NCBI GenBank assembly: GCA_021397835.1
Contig: JAJFZO010000407.1
Coordinates: 1,054,001-1,118,000, forward strand
Length of the DNA: 64,000 nucleotides
Reading direction: 5' to 3'
DNA from: Moringa oleifera
Taxonomy: Eukaryota; Streptophyta; Magnoliopsida; Brassicales; Moringaceae
The notes below the pieces were generated by a model that worked only from the letters and a program-made list of their open reading frames with translations, ran no database searches and was not told the origin of the DNA. How positions within the stretch are numbered: the first letter of the stretch is position 1; each line of letters opens with the position of its first letter. The translations under genes were made by a program, and so were the position numbers. Positions 13,116 to 27,309 of this stretch are shown in pieces.

Positions 13116-16100
13116 GTGGAGGAGGAGTTTCATTCTTATGGCCAGTTTTTAATTTATGGTTCTTATTCTGAAAAAGACAGGAGCTAGCAACATTAGAGGC
13201 TTTTGGCCAATCAGATTGGTGGAAAGTGTATATAGCTTTTGGCTAAGGTACTGGCTGCAAGGCTCATGGAAATGATGGAGAAAGTGAGAAGTCCCAATCA
13301 GAACACTTACGTCAAGGAAAGACAAATGCTAGATGCAGCAGTAATTGCCAATGAATTTGTAGATAGTCAATTAAGGTCGGGGAGTAAGGGCATATCATGC
13401 AAATTTTATATGCAAAGAAATTATGATCATGTGACTTGGAACTTTGTGCTCTACATGTTGAACAGGGTGGGTTGTGGGGAGTAGTGGCATAGTTGGATAA
13501 AGTGATACATCTCTATAGTAACATTTTCTGTTTTGGTGAACAGTCGGCTTACTAAGTTCTTCAGAATTGACTAGACGCCTTCAGCAAAGATATCCTTTGT
13601 CTCCATTCATCTTTGTATCGGTGATAGAAGACCTAGACAAAATGCTCAGAAAGGTGATGCAGAACAGGCTCCTTTGAAGATCAAGGGTCAAAATAGAGGA
13701 ATTTCACGTTTTGTTTGTCAACAACATTCTTTTTCGTGAGGCAAACAAGGAGAACACGATTAAGTTGAGAAGCATTCTATTTTGCTTTGAGGTGGTCTTG
13801 GGCTGAAAGATCAACTCAGGTAAGAGCGAGCTAACCTTTCTGGATAGGGTGGACGACACTTACCTTGCAAGTGATTTTGACACGTTTGGGAGAGTGTTCT
13901 AGCCTTATTAGGATAAAACTGAGTGCTCTCCAGCTTAGTAGCTGTTGAAATAACAGCTTGAGAGGAGAGGAATAACAGAAAAGTGGTGGAGACACCTCTT
14001 GCCATGGTTACGGGTAGGTGAACTCATTAAAATTATGGGTAACAGAGAATTTTGTGGTGAATGAGGACTATGTAGAGTTTATAGGAGTGCCTCTAAGTAG
14101 TTAACCATACATGCATATGGGAGACACCTTATTTCCATTTGTAATTAATACATACATATAATATCTAAATTATTCTGTTTCTAATAAAACAAACGCAAGC
14201 CTTATATGTGAAAAGTGTACATCCCGACTCTGTATGTTAAGCAGAAATAGGTATGGCAGGATGGTTTCTAACTCCTTTCATTCCCAACCCAAAGTTGGCC
14301 TCATTAAAATATTTGGTTAAACTACAACAGGATTCACATGTTAGAGGCACAAGAGAAGTAGGCCAGCAGAGGCTAAACTTGCACAGTTTCAAGAGGTCTT
14401 AATGAAGCTCTACTTTTGGGAAAAATAATGGGTGGAAGCACGAGTCTGATAAAAACACAAAAAGGCAAGCTTGTATGATCAACAAGCACATGAGATGCAA
14501 AGCCAGACTGAACACAAACAACTTCTGTTTAACCATCCCTCTCATTCATCTCTTAGAACTAAGATTCACTAGGTCACACTTGTACTGACAGGACTAACTA
14601 CTTACCATTTGGCATTTTAATTATTCAGTACTAAGGTTGAAAAATCCCTCATAAAGACGCAGACCATTTTGGTAGTGATTAGGAAAGAAAAGCAATCTTC
14701 TCTTCTTGATACTCTAAACATATTTGCCAAGACTCTTATTTTTAAGACTCAATTTTGGAACATACAACAAATGAAAAGCATGCCACTGTTGGATGGATAC
14801 CAAGACAGTCAGAAGAAAAAGCAGGTTATATAATATTATTATACAGACAATAATCAGTAAGATAAATGACAAAGATCCTTACCGACTTTGGTGAGGAGAC
14901 TAACGCCAACATTGTGAGCATGCACAGAACCAGCCATAGTCACGCATGGAACTCCCATGAACAAAGATTCGCATGTCGTTGTTGTCCCAGCATAAGGAAA
15001 AGTATCCAAACTACACAGAGTATACCACATATAAGTCAAGGTTCCCTAAACAAGATGCACAAAAGAAGCTAAAAAGGAAAACAGAAACACCATATATACT
15101 TCACAGACAATGCACCGAACCACAGAAGGCGAAAAGAAACAGTTTATCCCCCTTAAGGAAACCCAATTGATAGAACTACAAACAGCTCTTCAGTCAATAG
15201 GTCCTTTGTGAAAAGCAACCCATTAATTTGATAATCCCACATCACTAGAGGTGACCAACAAATATTAAAAGAAGAGTAGCTTTAAGCCTGTCTATTTGAG
15301 GTTAAAGATTTACGAAGTCACCCTCTGCTTTGCCAAGCCTTACTAGATACATGACTTGAGCATAAGTATTAAATATAGACTAAGGTTCAAAAATTACATA
15401 CTGAAAATTTGATATTCAGATGGCATGACACCTCTGATGTTACTCTAAGGTAGTATGAAAATTCTGACATTAGTACTCATGAAAATTCTTGTTATGTGTG
15501 ACATTAGTTTTTATTATTACCACATGAAAACACTTAAGAGGTCCTCTTCAAGTTGGACATGCTCATGAAACATAGTGGAGCGGTAGACTTGGCCAGACCA
15601 GATGCAATGTCCATGTCACACATAACACATCATGTAAAGTTAGAGAACAGCAGAACAAGAATTTGGTATATTTTCTGGGTTCCATTCACATACCATAATA
15701 TCCCAACAAGCATATTTACCAATAACTTCTCACATAAAAATTCTTTAGATTTGTTAAGGTTAAGAAATTGCCAACAGCAGTAAGTCCAAGCAGGACATGA
15801 TGCAACTTCACTCAAACAGAAGACTGATATACAACCGTAGCTGTGTCTTCAGTGCCCCATTGTGACCAGATACTGATTTCAAAAGGCAACAATCATAATG
15901 GTAGTAAATGGTGAACTCTATTATGGGATCTTAGTTATGTAATTAAAATATAATCTGCTTGAAGCTTTAACTCCCTTTCAACAGTCCTAAAATGTATTGC
16001 ATCTTGTACCTACTATGGTCTTCAAAAAGACATATTGAATCTAAGTTATCATGAAGTTTTCAGGTAAGAAAAAGATTTGCCCCAGGACAAAGTGCTAAAT

Positions 16101-19100
16101 AATATAAAATAGATAATATTATGCGATAAGCCAATGGCACAGGAACATTCTTGGTTTCCACGTACAGTTTTCAGAGGAAAAAAAAAAAACAGGCAGAAGA
16201 AAGGAACAAATTTTTCATACACTAATTAAAATATAAAATAAAAACTCATTTTACCTAATGTCCATCAGTGAATATGCTTGCATATGGTCATGGTTAAGAA
16301 GAATAAGGGGCAAAAGATCAACACGCAATGATTCCAAACCCAGCTGCTCCAGTGTCGTAAGAAATCTTTGTCTAACACTATCACAACAGAAAGGCTTGCA
16401 TTTTACCACAAGGCGGGAGTTTGGAACTGCACATAATATCCTTGCCCAAACTTTCAACACTTCAGGTGTTATCTGGGAAAGGGCGGAAAAACAAGGGATC
16501 TAAATCATCCAACAGTATAAATACAGAAGTGCAACAGTTGTCAAAGCAAAATGAAAAACTACCTTTGCTAGATTATTAAAGCTACCAAATGTAATAAAGC
16601 CATTAGAAAGAGCAGGCGTTGCACAAACAGGCCCAGCCTCTGAAGATGGTGTATAACAAAGGAAGCATTCTGGAAGTCGAACTAACTCTTCAACATTCCT
16701 GCCATTTGATAAGAGTATCAAGCATTTATTTAATACAAAAGAGCATAAGGCATATTAATGGAATATATCACACTGGTAAGATCTCTCCAAAAAAAAAAAA
16801 AGGAGTTGCAGAAAGTAAAGTTAGACCTACTTCTGTTTAGTATCTGGAGGGTCTGCCAGTGAATCAGTGATTCTATAATCAATGGTAGGCAAACCAGTTG
16901 TATTTGGATAGCCAATCCAAGTCACCTAGTACAAGGAAGCCAAAGCACAATCAGGGAGAAAGATAATACAGTTAAACCATTCTAAATGTAAATCCTCTCA
17001 TTTCAATTATGCATATCAGATAGCACAAAGAAACTTCATCATAACATTAAATGTTGAAATATCAAACTCGGAATTCTTTTGGGAATAATGTATAGATAGA
17101 GAACATATTGTTGCACTCCTTAAGAAATAGCTCAAGCTTTTAACATAAGGTTGCATACATGTATATCTCTCTTTCCTGAAGCGAAAATTACACCTATGAC
17201 AGTAGTCGCCTATGTCAAAACAGATTGTCTATAGATAAAAACTAGCACACTGTCAATTGTTACAATTTTTATTTCATCCATCAGGTGACATGGCTCCCTT
17301 TCACAAGGAGCATGGAAACCCTGCTGCAACATGTATTTGTCTTTAATTTCGTCTATACTATCATACTTAAAATGATTGGCAAACAAAAGTATCCATTTGG
17401 AAAACCAGAGCAGTCAATGAACAGTGTAAACGTGTTTCGGCAGCTCATGATCCTCGTGATATTTGCAATAGAACAAAAACAAACAATAGAATCTCAATGA
17501 GTTTAAGAGATGCACAAGTGGTCATGGATGATTTGCAGAAATATGCCCAGAAGTTATCACATTAAAGATATGGTATTTAGCAGATAGAAATTTCCTTCTA
17601 AGACTTGAGAGTCAAGATTCACAAACCATTAAAAGGTAACTAATTAGACAATCCATTTTTACCTAGAATTAGCACTGTCAATATCACCCAAGTGGAGGCT
17701 GGAAGGCACTACAAATCATGAGAATTACAGCAAAAATCTACTGCAACAGATGAAAATGACACTTCTGTATGCAGTCACACCTCACATGGATCTGAGTAAC
17801 ATACTTGGGCCATAAATATCATTTAAGACTAGCACTGGTTTTTCCTAACAGTCCAACTTGAGTCAATTTCCAAACTTGCAGCATTTTGAATCCTATGCAT
17901 TACAAATTATTACTATGACTCTCATACATGAAGCTACACCTCAAACTGACACCAAGTTCAACTAACAAACCTGGTAATTATGCTCATTTACACTAGAAGT
18001 GACTTGATCACAAAAGAGAGTATTATTTACTGAGCACCAAGGGGGTGCAACCCTTACAAATATTGTTAACCTAAAGAGTTAGTAACTCTATAGTGTCTAT
18101 TAGATCTTTCACATCTATAAAAATATCTCCCGAGTCTTAGAATTTCAAAATACTAATCCAAGACACTAATTACAACCACCTGAGTTTCAATATAATCAAA
18201 AGCCCTCCTATTCCTCTCGCACGACTCCAAAAAGACACCACTTCAGTCAATCTCACAGTAATCTTTATTAAGGAAGATACCTTGCAAGCATTTATGTAAC
18301 AATTTCCACATAAGACTTACAAATTGGTTACAAAATAATGAAGAGATATCATTCAAGACTAGAATTAGCTTTTCTTTTCAAAATTACAATTTAGTCAATC
18401 TCATGGTAGCCCTCATTAGAACGACCTTGGTATATAGCAAAACAAATTCCAATACATACAAATTGATTGAATAGGAAAGAACAAATGAAAGAAGGGAAAG
18501 ACAATAGCCTTCTCACTAAAGAATATGAACCAGAACACCGAGACAATAACATTCAAAGCAAAAGGAAAAGTGAATAATATAAAGCTTACCTGAACAGGTG
18601 CTGGATGGCAAGCCATCATTCCCAACTTATTGTTAGCTGTATGACCAGTCAGTTCCACCAAGATGTCAACATTATCTTCTCTAACCATGCTTGCCACCTT
18701 TTTTTCATCTATCCCATATATATCTCTCCAAATCCCCCCCTTCTTCATGACTTTCTCCTTAAACCTGTAAGTTTTTGCATCTGCCTACAAAGTCACAATA
18801 GATAAATTTCCACATTGCTCAGAGTGGAGACAACAACATCAGAGTAGAAGAATACATGTCAGTAAGGTCTATGAAGCCAAAAACAAATGTTATTACTTTA
18901 ACTTCCGTAGCATCAATATTATGATGGCAAAAGGGACCACATATGGACACAGTCAAGGGATCATAAGATTGTCAAATAATTAGATACCAAGGTAATTCGT
19001 ACCTTCACAACTGCTGAATAAACAACCACCTTATAGTTTGTGTAGTCATGATAAACAAGAGGGGCTTCAATGAAATAAGAAACAGAGTGAGTAAAGTAAT

Positions 19101-22100
19101 CTGGAGATACATATCCAATCACGAGGGGTCGTTCTGGATCTTTCGGGTTGTCCCAAGAAGTGTATTGTGGATATAATCTCATGAAGCGCCTGCCCCAGTC
19201 CCTGTATTTAGGCAACTCATTCAGATGAAGCAACATTAAAGCTAAAAGTAAAGATAAATCCAATCTATATAAAGTGACTACTGATGCACATTCAAAAATT
19301 ATTAAAGAGAACCCATTAGGTAACATAGCCACCGCTATCTATAAAACAGCAACAGGCAAGGGAATAAAAGTTGCCACTTAACGAAACAAACAAGAAAATC
19401 AATTTAAAGAATCAAGGGAAAAGTGAAAATCAATTTAGCAGCTCCTCTTGGTGTTTAGCTCTTAACTGATGAGAAGTCAAGATGGGGTTTCAGCCCCACG
19501 AGAAGATGTCCATAATTTTAAAGAAGGTTGCACATTTTTAAAAGCTTGAGTTCCAGAACATCCCATTGAGTCTGAAGCCCAGAACAGATATAAATCAGAT
19601 TGTGTCTAAATTAGGTGGAGCTGCTTTTTTGCTATGATTCTTTCATCTATAAGCTAGTAGCTACATCGCACAGAACCATTCCTCTTTCATTCTTCAAAAT
19701 GTTAGGAAAATAAAGGAGATTTTCCACCAAATATAGATATTCAGCAAACTATTCCACCTCAAATATTGTCTAAACCAGAATATGCAATAGTTTGGGTTTT
19801 CAAAGGCTATGAATGACACAAGAAAATCCACTAAAAGGAAAATGGAAAAAGCATTTTAAACTTCCACAGGCAAATGAAGAGCTTATTCTTTGAAGACATG
19901 CCCACATGCACACGCAAGAAGCAATGCTAGGTAACTAAACGTTACATGCATACGACACTTTCATATGACATGAACAGGCAGGACACCCAAGCTATCTCAA
20001 AACGCAAACAACAGACAAATTTAGAGTATCCAAAGTATAGAACAACTGCCATGGATTATGCAGGCAACAAAATCTCTGGCTGACACCTGATGTCATCTAT
20101 GTTTGTAGATATGGGGTATCTACACAACATGGCAGCAACGCATTTGCACAGTTTTTTACCACTAATCAAGAGAGAAAATGTATGCAAAGTTATTGAAGTT
20201 AATTGAAACCTGTGAGCCTCAAAAAGTTTATCATCATGCCCTTCATTTATGTAGTTCATCGCAAGCAATCGATTCTGCAGAAGGAATTTAAACAAAGTAC
20301 AGATAAGAGTGGGTCCAACAGGCAGAAGACAACTTAAACCTTAAATCAATAGAACGCATCTAGTTTCTAACATCAGCCACCTTCAATCACTAGTATTGAA
20401 GCTGAAATACTCATGATACAGCCAGAGGATAAAGTTTCACATCTTAAAATAAGCCAACTGCTAAATCACCAACTGATGTTGCATTTTCAGGGGGAAAAAA
20501 AGACCATCCAGGAAGGGAAGCAATAAAGCATGACAAACTTCTAATGTCAAGACAAAAGATGACGAGTTAATTCAAAAGAATTCACAATGCACTTAAAACA
20601 TATCCTAAGCACAGGATAATGAATATTCATATGGTTTCAGTATGTAAATTTACATGTTGAAGCTATAAGGAAACATGTATCTAGAGGTCTAAGTCACATC
20701 GAAGAATGCAAATATGCCAAGGTGGTTTTGGCAACTTAGAGAACCTTCAGGGTCCTAGAAGTGTTCAACTTTAGATAGCAACTGCTTGATGTCAGTCATA
20801 AGTTCACATATAATAATCCTTCACCCACTTGCACGCTAATTGATGGGCACCGACACTTCCTTTTCCTTTTTTTCTTTTTAAAAATTTTAAAGGGTTTAAA
20901 ATTTTAAATTTCCATAAAGCCCCAAAAGATGCCACATCATCAGTTCAAAATCGATTCCTCAGATACAGAGGTAGTGCAGACAAGTTCGCCTGCAACAGAT
21001 CATACGAAAAGATACTTTTAGGCTGGTACAGTAGTTGGGGCTACACAATTTATTATCTATTTTCTTTTCATATCGCATTTATAAATCCCTCAAAATAAGC
21101 AGAAAAATATTCACAACAATGTCGAAGGAATACCTGGCCTGCATTCCGAGAATCAGGATCTATCTTAAGGCACTGCTCATAAGCATCAATAGCCATAGAT
21201 ATATTGCCAGCATCTCTATAAAGAACCCCTACATGAGGACAGCAAGAATAAAATTGTCAGAAACTCCAACAGAAGTTAGAATATTAAAAAAGAATAAAAT
21301 AATCATCACCAACAAACAAGTACTCCAGACAGACATGGATATATCTGTGTAAAGCACCACAAGGGAAAAAAAAAAAAAAAAGGAGAACCACTGCGTGCTG
21401 AGATGATATGATTTATTTTGGGATGGAGACATGATTACAAACACTTCCATTTACAATTCTAGAGTCCCAAGCAAATCCCAATAAATGTGGACATTGTAAG
21501 ACTGATCATAACCGTCTATATATACTTCAAACTTGCCAATAATCAACTTAATTATTCATCTTAGCATAAATTAATCAAATATACTATTCTTTCTTTCAAG
21601 ATAAAGTTAGCACACATTACTAGTCCCAGGAGAAACTGGCCATGGAGCTGGAAACTTTCCAACTCCACGAATTAACCAGAATACACTGATCATTAGGATT
21701 GCCCATCTATAAAATTCAGGTTACAGCCCAAAGGAACAGCCATACATTTACTGTAATTTCTTTTATCAAATAAGCAGACGATAAGAATACATGTCCAGCA
21801 ACTTTAGACATCAATAACCATATCTTTGAGAGCCATTGTTATAGAGCTGGCAACTCACATGCCATCTGTTTACTAATCATGCCTAAAAGTCAGAAAGAAG
21901 AACAACTAGAACGGCACTTGATTGAGCAGTTGGAGACTCCAAATTCTAAAAGATAGCAACACCATCAGCACACAAACTGTGATGGATTTCATTAAAAGAA
22001 AATCGACTGCCAGAGGTTTCTTATAAGTATTCCTGTTCGTAGAAAGCAACCAATGACATGCCTGCAAACATGAGAAGCAGGGAAGAGTTGGCATGAGAGG

Positions 22101-25100
22101 AAGAGAGAGAGAGAAACCTAAGTTATTATATGCCTCCGCATATGTTGGATTTGCAATGATAGCTTTCTCAATCATGCTAGCTGCAGCATCCATTTTACCC
22201 TGTCAAGTAAGGAGCTATCAGAAACAGTTTCAAAGATACAGTCTCTTGAAAAAACAATCATCAAATGTCCCTCTATTCAAACCTGTACTGTGTAAACAAC
22301 ACCAAGGTTATTCAATGACTGTGAGAAGTTCGGTTTAATTGACAAAGCCATCTGCAAAAGAAAAGTAACAATTAATATTAATAATCAAGACAGACTCTCA
22401 AGCCTAATAAAGAAATCTTGAACAAGCATCAATTATATATATATATAAAAGTTTTTCAAAAAATTACCTGATAACACTCTACAGCTTTATCAAGGTTGTC
22501 TCGATCTTTGTATATTACTCCTAAATTGTTACATGCCTCTGCACAATGGGGATTGAAATGGAAAGCAAGTTCGTAGAAGACAATGGCCTGCACATGTAGA
22601 AAATGATCACAGGACTTCTAAACTCATACAATCAATATCTTAAACCATTCATCAATATCTACAAAAGATCTATGCAGTGACAATTTAGTTTACAATGTTA
22701 ACTCTAAATTCAGAAGCAGCCAAATCATAACAGAAGGCCCCCAGATAGATAGTAAGACAGATAAACACACTTTTAGGTACATATTTGTCATACACACACA
22801 TAGACCCACCCACCCATACACACATAAACACACACTCACAGAGAGAAAATAATCACAAATCATGTACCATGTCAAACTTCAGCATTTCACCATAAGCAAC
22901 CCCAAGATTATACATCGCATCAGCATAGTGCCAGTTATAATACAAAGCCTTCTTGTAATATGCCACTCCTTGATTTATGTCTCCCTCCAGTTTAACCTGA
23001 AAAGCAACATGAAAAACACTCAGGTACCAAAACTGAATAGCTGCTGAGTTCCATGGACAAGTTGTATAGTTGCATATGACAAAAGGAAACATGGAGAGGC
23101 TGTATCAACAGCACAACATAAAGAAGTTAGAAGTATTTGTTCTTATTTTCAATATCATCCCCATTTTTACCACTCGATTTCTTTTTTTGTGTTATTATCT
23201 TTTTGAACAATTTCAATATCATGTAAAATTATGGGAATACCTTACAATATTGTGTCCTTGACACATAAAGGGCATTAGGAATTTCCCAGCGAATGTAACT
23301 TTCAACAAAACCAGAAAGGAATCTCCTAAAGATATGAAAATTTTCAGTATGTTATGCAATCTCAGACATGGTTCAAAAAAGATACGCAACAAACAGATGG
23401 TATAACTACCTTTGTTCCCAAATCTGTCAAGGCTATTGCCATATTATTCTTAGCAATCTCAAAGTTGGGAGACACAGCAAGACACCTGAAAGAGCGCAAG
23501 CAACAGAGATCATATCAGATGGCAAAGTGAGCTTCAAAGCAAGGGCCAGGAAGTATCATGTTCAGACAACTGCCAGGCTACCTCTCATAACAGGCAATTG
23601 CTGACTCCAGGTCACCACGGTTTTTGTAGATGACACCCATATTGCAATATGCTTCAGCATACATGGGCCTCTCCAGTGCAGCCTTCTCATAGCAACTAAG
23701 GGCCATGTCATATTGCATCATCTCAGAGTATACAACACCAAGATTATAATATGCAGGCTGCGTGTAAAATTTTGGATACTCAGAGTATTAAACTACATGA
23801 AGCACAAAATATATAAACAAAGACACAAAACGAAAATGGAAATTCAGAAAGAGTATGAAATTACAGCATAACGAGGGTCGATCTTAAGAGCTTCATGATA
23901 CTTTTGGATCCCCTCCTGTGTGTTGCCAGCGAGCTTTAAGCTAGTTCCAAGATCAGTCAAAACAATCGCTAAGCATTCTGCTGCTGGTTTGTATGAAGAG
24001 TCCGCTCTAAGAGCCTTCTGATATGACTGTGCTAAGTAAATAAGTGACAAGTTACCAATTAATTGACCAATAAATCATTCAAAACTGAAATTTATTTGTA
24101 AAAATTGAAAAAACCAAGGTGGTGCCACCCATGTAAAAAGTAACTATTTACAAGACAAAAACTCTTACAAACCTATAAGAACTTCATGGTCCGCAAAAAG
24201 TCTATCAAGGAAAGAATAAAGTAAAATATGTTTCTATATACATAAAAAATGCATAAAAGCATGAATTAACAACTCGCAATGCCTCACACAAAAACTGCAC
24301 AATTGATTTCCGTTAGATATATCAATCCCTCAATCCTACAAATATTCAACTTCCCATTTCACAAATTCCGAGAATACATAATTCAGTTTACAAGAACACC
24401 TTTTGAAACATTTGTGGGAACCTTGTGAACAATAAATGTAAACTGGACCTAACTGGCAAAGACAAACAAATTGATGGCATTTTTAGACGTGAATAAAAAT
24501 TAGTATTCCATTTTTGAAAGTTGACCATAATTTAGAGCACACATTTTTGGAAACATGGACGAAAACAGTCGGATGGAATAATTGAATCACGCCAAACTGG
24601 CCGTGTTTTTATCTGGGATTTAGAATTTTGAAATAAAGTCAGTCCCTAACCCTGAAAAATGACCTCTTACCTGTGGCAGCTCCTAGGCGTTTTAGGTGAT
24701 AAGTCATTGCAATCAAGCACAGAAACTGGAAAGACGAAATAAAATCTGTGAAAGAAAATTGAATATCTACACATTTCTATGTTGACTAGTCCAGGCCTTG
24801 AGATCCAAGTTGCACAAGAAGACCCTTTTAACTTTTTCCTTACCATGTTATAATGCAGCATGTACATGAACATAAACTCAAAATCTTGCATTATCAACGA
24901 AATTCAGCTACTTGAAGAAATTTTTATAGTCAAGTACAGATAGTGGAAACAAATATTAAGGTTAGAAAATTAAGAAACAACCAAGTAATTACATTATTCC
25001 ATGGCATGTGCAACCCAACATAGCCAGACATATAGGTATATCCGATGGTAACCTCAGCACAATAGAACGTACCAAAAACTAAGAATCTTAAAAACTCAAA

Positions 25101-25172
25101 CTATTTTTCGAGTGCTTCTAAATGAGAAATGTAACTTAATATTTAAGCAGATTATATGGCACTCACTAATTA

Positions 25173-25205
<33 letters not shown>

Positions 25206-27282
25206 TTTTTTTTTCCAAAGGGTCTACCTCACATTCCTTTGAACTAGGTTCCACATCTTCAAACGATAATGTCTCTGCCACTCAGGTGAGCAAACAAACT
25301 CTTTATGCTAGGTGAGAAAATCTAAGTCCCACACACAAATGCAACATAAGTTTTATACCTGTATAGGGGGAACTCAAATAGCAAAAGATCTATGATGAAC
25401 ACAAAAAAAAAGAAGGGGACATGCTAGTAGATCTTTTGATGCATATAGGATCACATCAATTACTTGGTATGTCAGGGGAGGTGCATAATGAAATAAAGGA
25501 AACTAATATTTTTGACAATACATGACCTGATTAAGGTGAAATTGATCGCAGAGTACAAGCAAAACGCAGTCCAGTCATGGGCCTAGAGGTCCAATGTCTC
25601 TACAGGTAAGCATGAAGAAATTTAGGTACAAGTAGGCATTGCCATCTAAGGGATGAATAATAGCACTACACAACTTTTGGCAGTAACAGGGACAGACCAC
25701 GTGCATAAAACTGGGCCATGATTGATACAAATCAAAGCAACTTGCCAGAGAGATGTTTTTCCTCAAACCAAACATTGCAAGCATCATACTTTGATAGAGT
25801 AGAGGACCCAACGAAGGAAGTAGGAGAAAATATGTTGAAGCAGAGCTACAAAGCACTTTCATAAGACTGAACCGATCATGATTGATCCTATGCCTTAGAT
25901 GATGAACATAGCTTTAAATAAGAGCACCAAGAGAAAGGTACTCAGAGTCCCTAGCAAGTCAACATTGCTAACCATGTTGCCAGGGGCAAAAATCATGGAG
26001 CACACACTTAGGAATGAACAGAATAAAGAAGGTGATAGCTAACTCACTAGGCCAGTGAAAATCACAACCGCTGTCTTGGAATTGGTCAGAGTAATCCAAT
26101 CTAGCTTTCTGGCTGCAATATCAGAGTGATCTAGGGCTTTCCTAATTAGATATGGTCATGATTTGCGAAACCCCAAGGTATTAGACACCAAGCTCCATAA
26201 ACATCAAACAAGACATGGTCAATCCTGTTCATCTGTGAACTAACTGGGCTAGTTTTGCCCACTAACTCACTAGCATTCTGTAGCAAAAGCCCATATATAG
26301 TCAAATGTCTTTGATATTTTGCTTCATTGAGTATTTATTGATTTGTATTAATTTATTTGATGACTTGAACATTTAAACAATTTTATCAGGTCATATGAGA
26401 TAACATCTTATATTATATAGATATTTACAGCACATATCCAACTTGCAAAAATCAAAAAGAGCAAAAGACACGGAAATCCAGAACCAATTTATATGGAACT
26501 AGGGTAACATCATCCATCACCATCATCAAAACCACAAATAGCAACCACTTTATGGTTTATATGCAAGAGGATATTGATGAAGTGTTCCAAAACACCACAT
26601 ATGAGAGGGGAAGGAGCATTGACAAAAAAGATGTGTGCATACTATCAGTATCATGCCCTTTCAGAGGAAGTATTAATTATGTGTATTACATAGATCTAGA
26701 ACATTACCATTACAACTAAATCCTTGAACTAAGATTTTACCATCCACTCACTATGATGCAGTGGATAAATGTGTAATAACATCAGAACATGACAATGCAG
26801 GTCTTTGTTGGTTCAAAAGGGACTTCCTTTTTCCTTATATAATGAATAACAAGACCCAAGTTGCATAGGCATACCTCAGCAGCCTCAACCAGGTGTCCCT
26901 CGTCTTTATACAAGATACCACAGTGCGTGAGAGCACAAGCATTCTGTGGGTCCAACCTGATTGCTTCTGCAAAACTGTCAAAAGCAAGCCTCCCCATGTT
27001 CTGCATCTGCAAGCATATCCCTTTTCCGATGTGAGCTTCAACATTCCCGTTATCTTTCTCCAACACACTCTCATATAGAGCAAGAGCATCAACAAACTTG
27101 TTCCTTGATCGCAGAATATTGGCATATGAGAGAGCATCCCTCCCTTCAAACACCTTCTGTGCTGAAGCCATGCTGGCTGGTGAAACACTTGTACTAGGAG
27201 AAGACCGTTGCCCTTTTACGATGCCATTGTCTCCAATTGTGACCCTCTCTCTGCCGTTAACATCTTTTTCACTCCAGACCAT
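12200..27282 (-). CDS. SPY: SPINDLY, protein O-fucosyltransferase
   Basis: Nucleocytoplasmic O-fucosyltransferase that modifies DELLA and clock proteins and represses gibberellin signalling (known for Arabidopsis SPY). Seventeen coding exons: 27282-26875, 24026-23865, 23757-23582, 23485-23410, 22996-22868, 22587-22468, 22351-22283, 22199-22118, 21228-21134, 20274-20210, 19201-19003, 18784-18590, 16925-16831, 16698-16563, 16472-16255, 15010-14883 and 12630-12200. Phases agree throughout, giving 927 residues (Arabidopsis 914). Residues from about 50 to 430 are tandem TPRs, with repeats such as [13 protein letters not shown] and [15 protein letters not shown]. The GT41 catalytic half follows, with [72 protein letters not shown] and [19 protein letters not shown]. 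The C-terminal tail of about 60 residues is variable. Introns are long; the first after the start codon is 2.8 kb. Confidence 0.97.
13067..13113 (+). repeat. 47-nt G homopolymer in SPY intron
   Basis: An uninterrupted run of 47 G on the plus strand (C in the SPY transcript), preceded by T-rich DNA at 13033-13057. It lies in the last SPY intron, 80 bp before a LINE fragment. Confidence 0.9.
13196..13870 (+). mobile_element. Decayed LINE (L1-type) reverse transcriptase fragment
   Basis: Lies in the last SPY intron, antisense to SPY. The conceptual translation matches plant L1 reverse transcriptase in order: a PISLV-like block near 13207, [36 protein letters not shown], then after frame changes [15 protein letters not shown] and ADDILF-like blocks, and [12 protein letters not shown] near 13830. 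The catalytic Asp-Asp pair has become Asn-Asn (about 13720-13725). Frameshifts and stops interrupt the frame. Only about 0.7 kb survives, with neither a 5' ORF nor a poly(A) tail, so this is a dead internal fragment. Confidence 0.8.
25175..25205 (+). repeat. 31-nt C homopolymer in SPY intron
   Basis: Thirty-one consecutive C followed directly by nine T, inside the 2.8 kb SPY intron. In the SPY transcript this reads as an A run followed by a G run. Confidence 0.9.
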
Positions 27283-27309
27283 CTTGGCAGATCTACGACC
27301 TATATCCTT

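Noticed and set aside
25575..26230. Minus-strand open frame and coding-like stretch in SPY intron
   Set aside because: Stops interrupt it and I recognise no transposon or gene motif. SPY exons on both sides join correctly without it.
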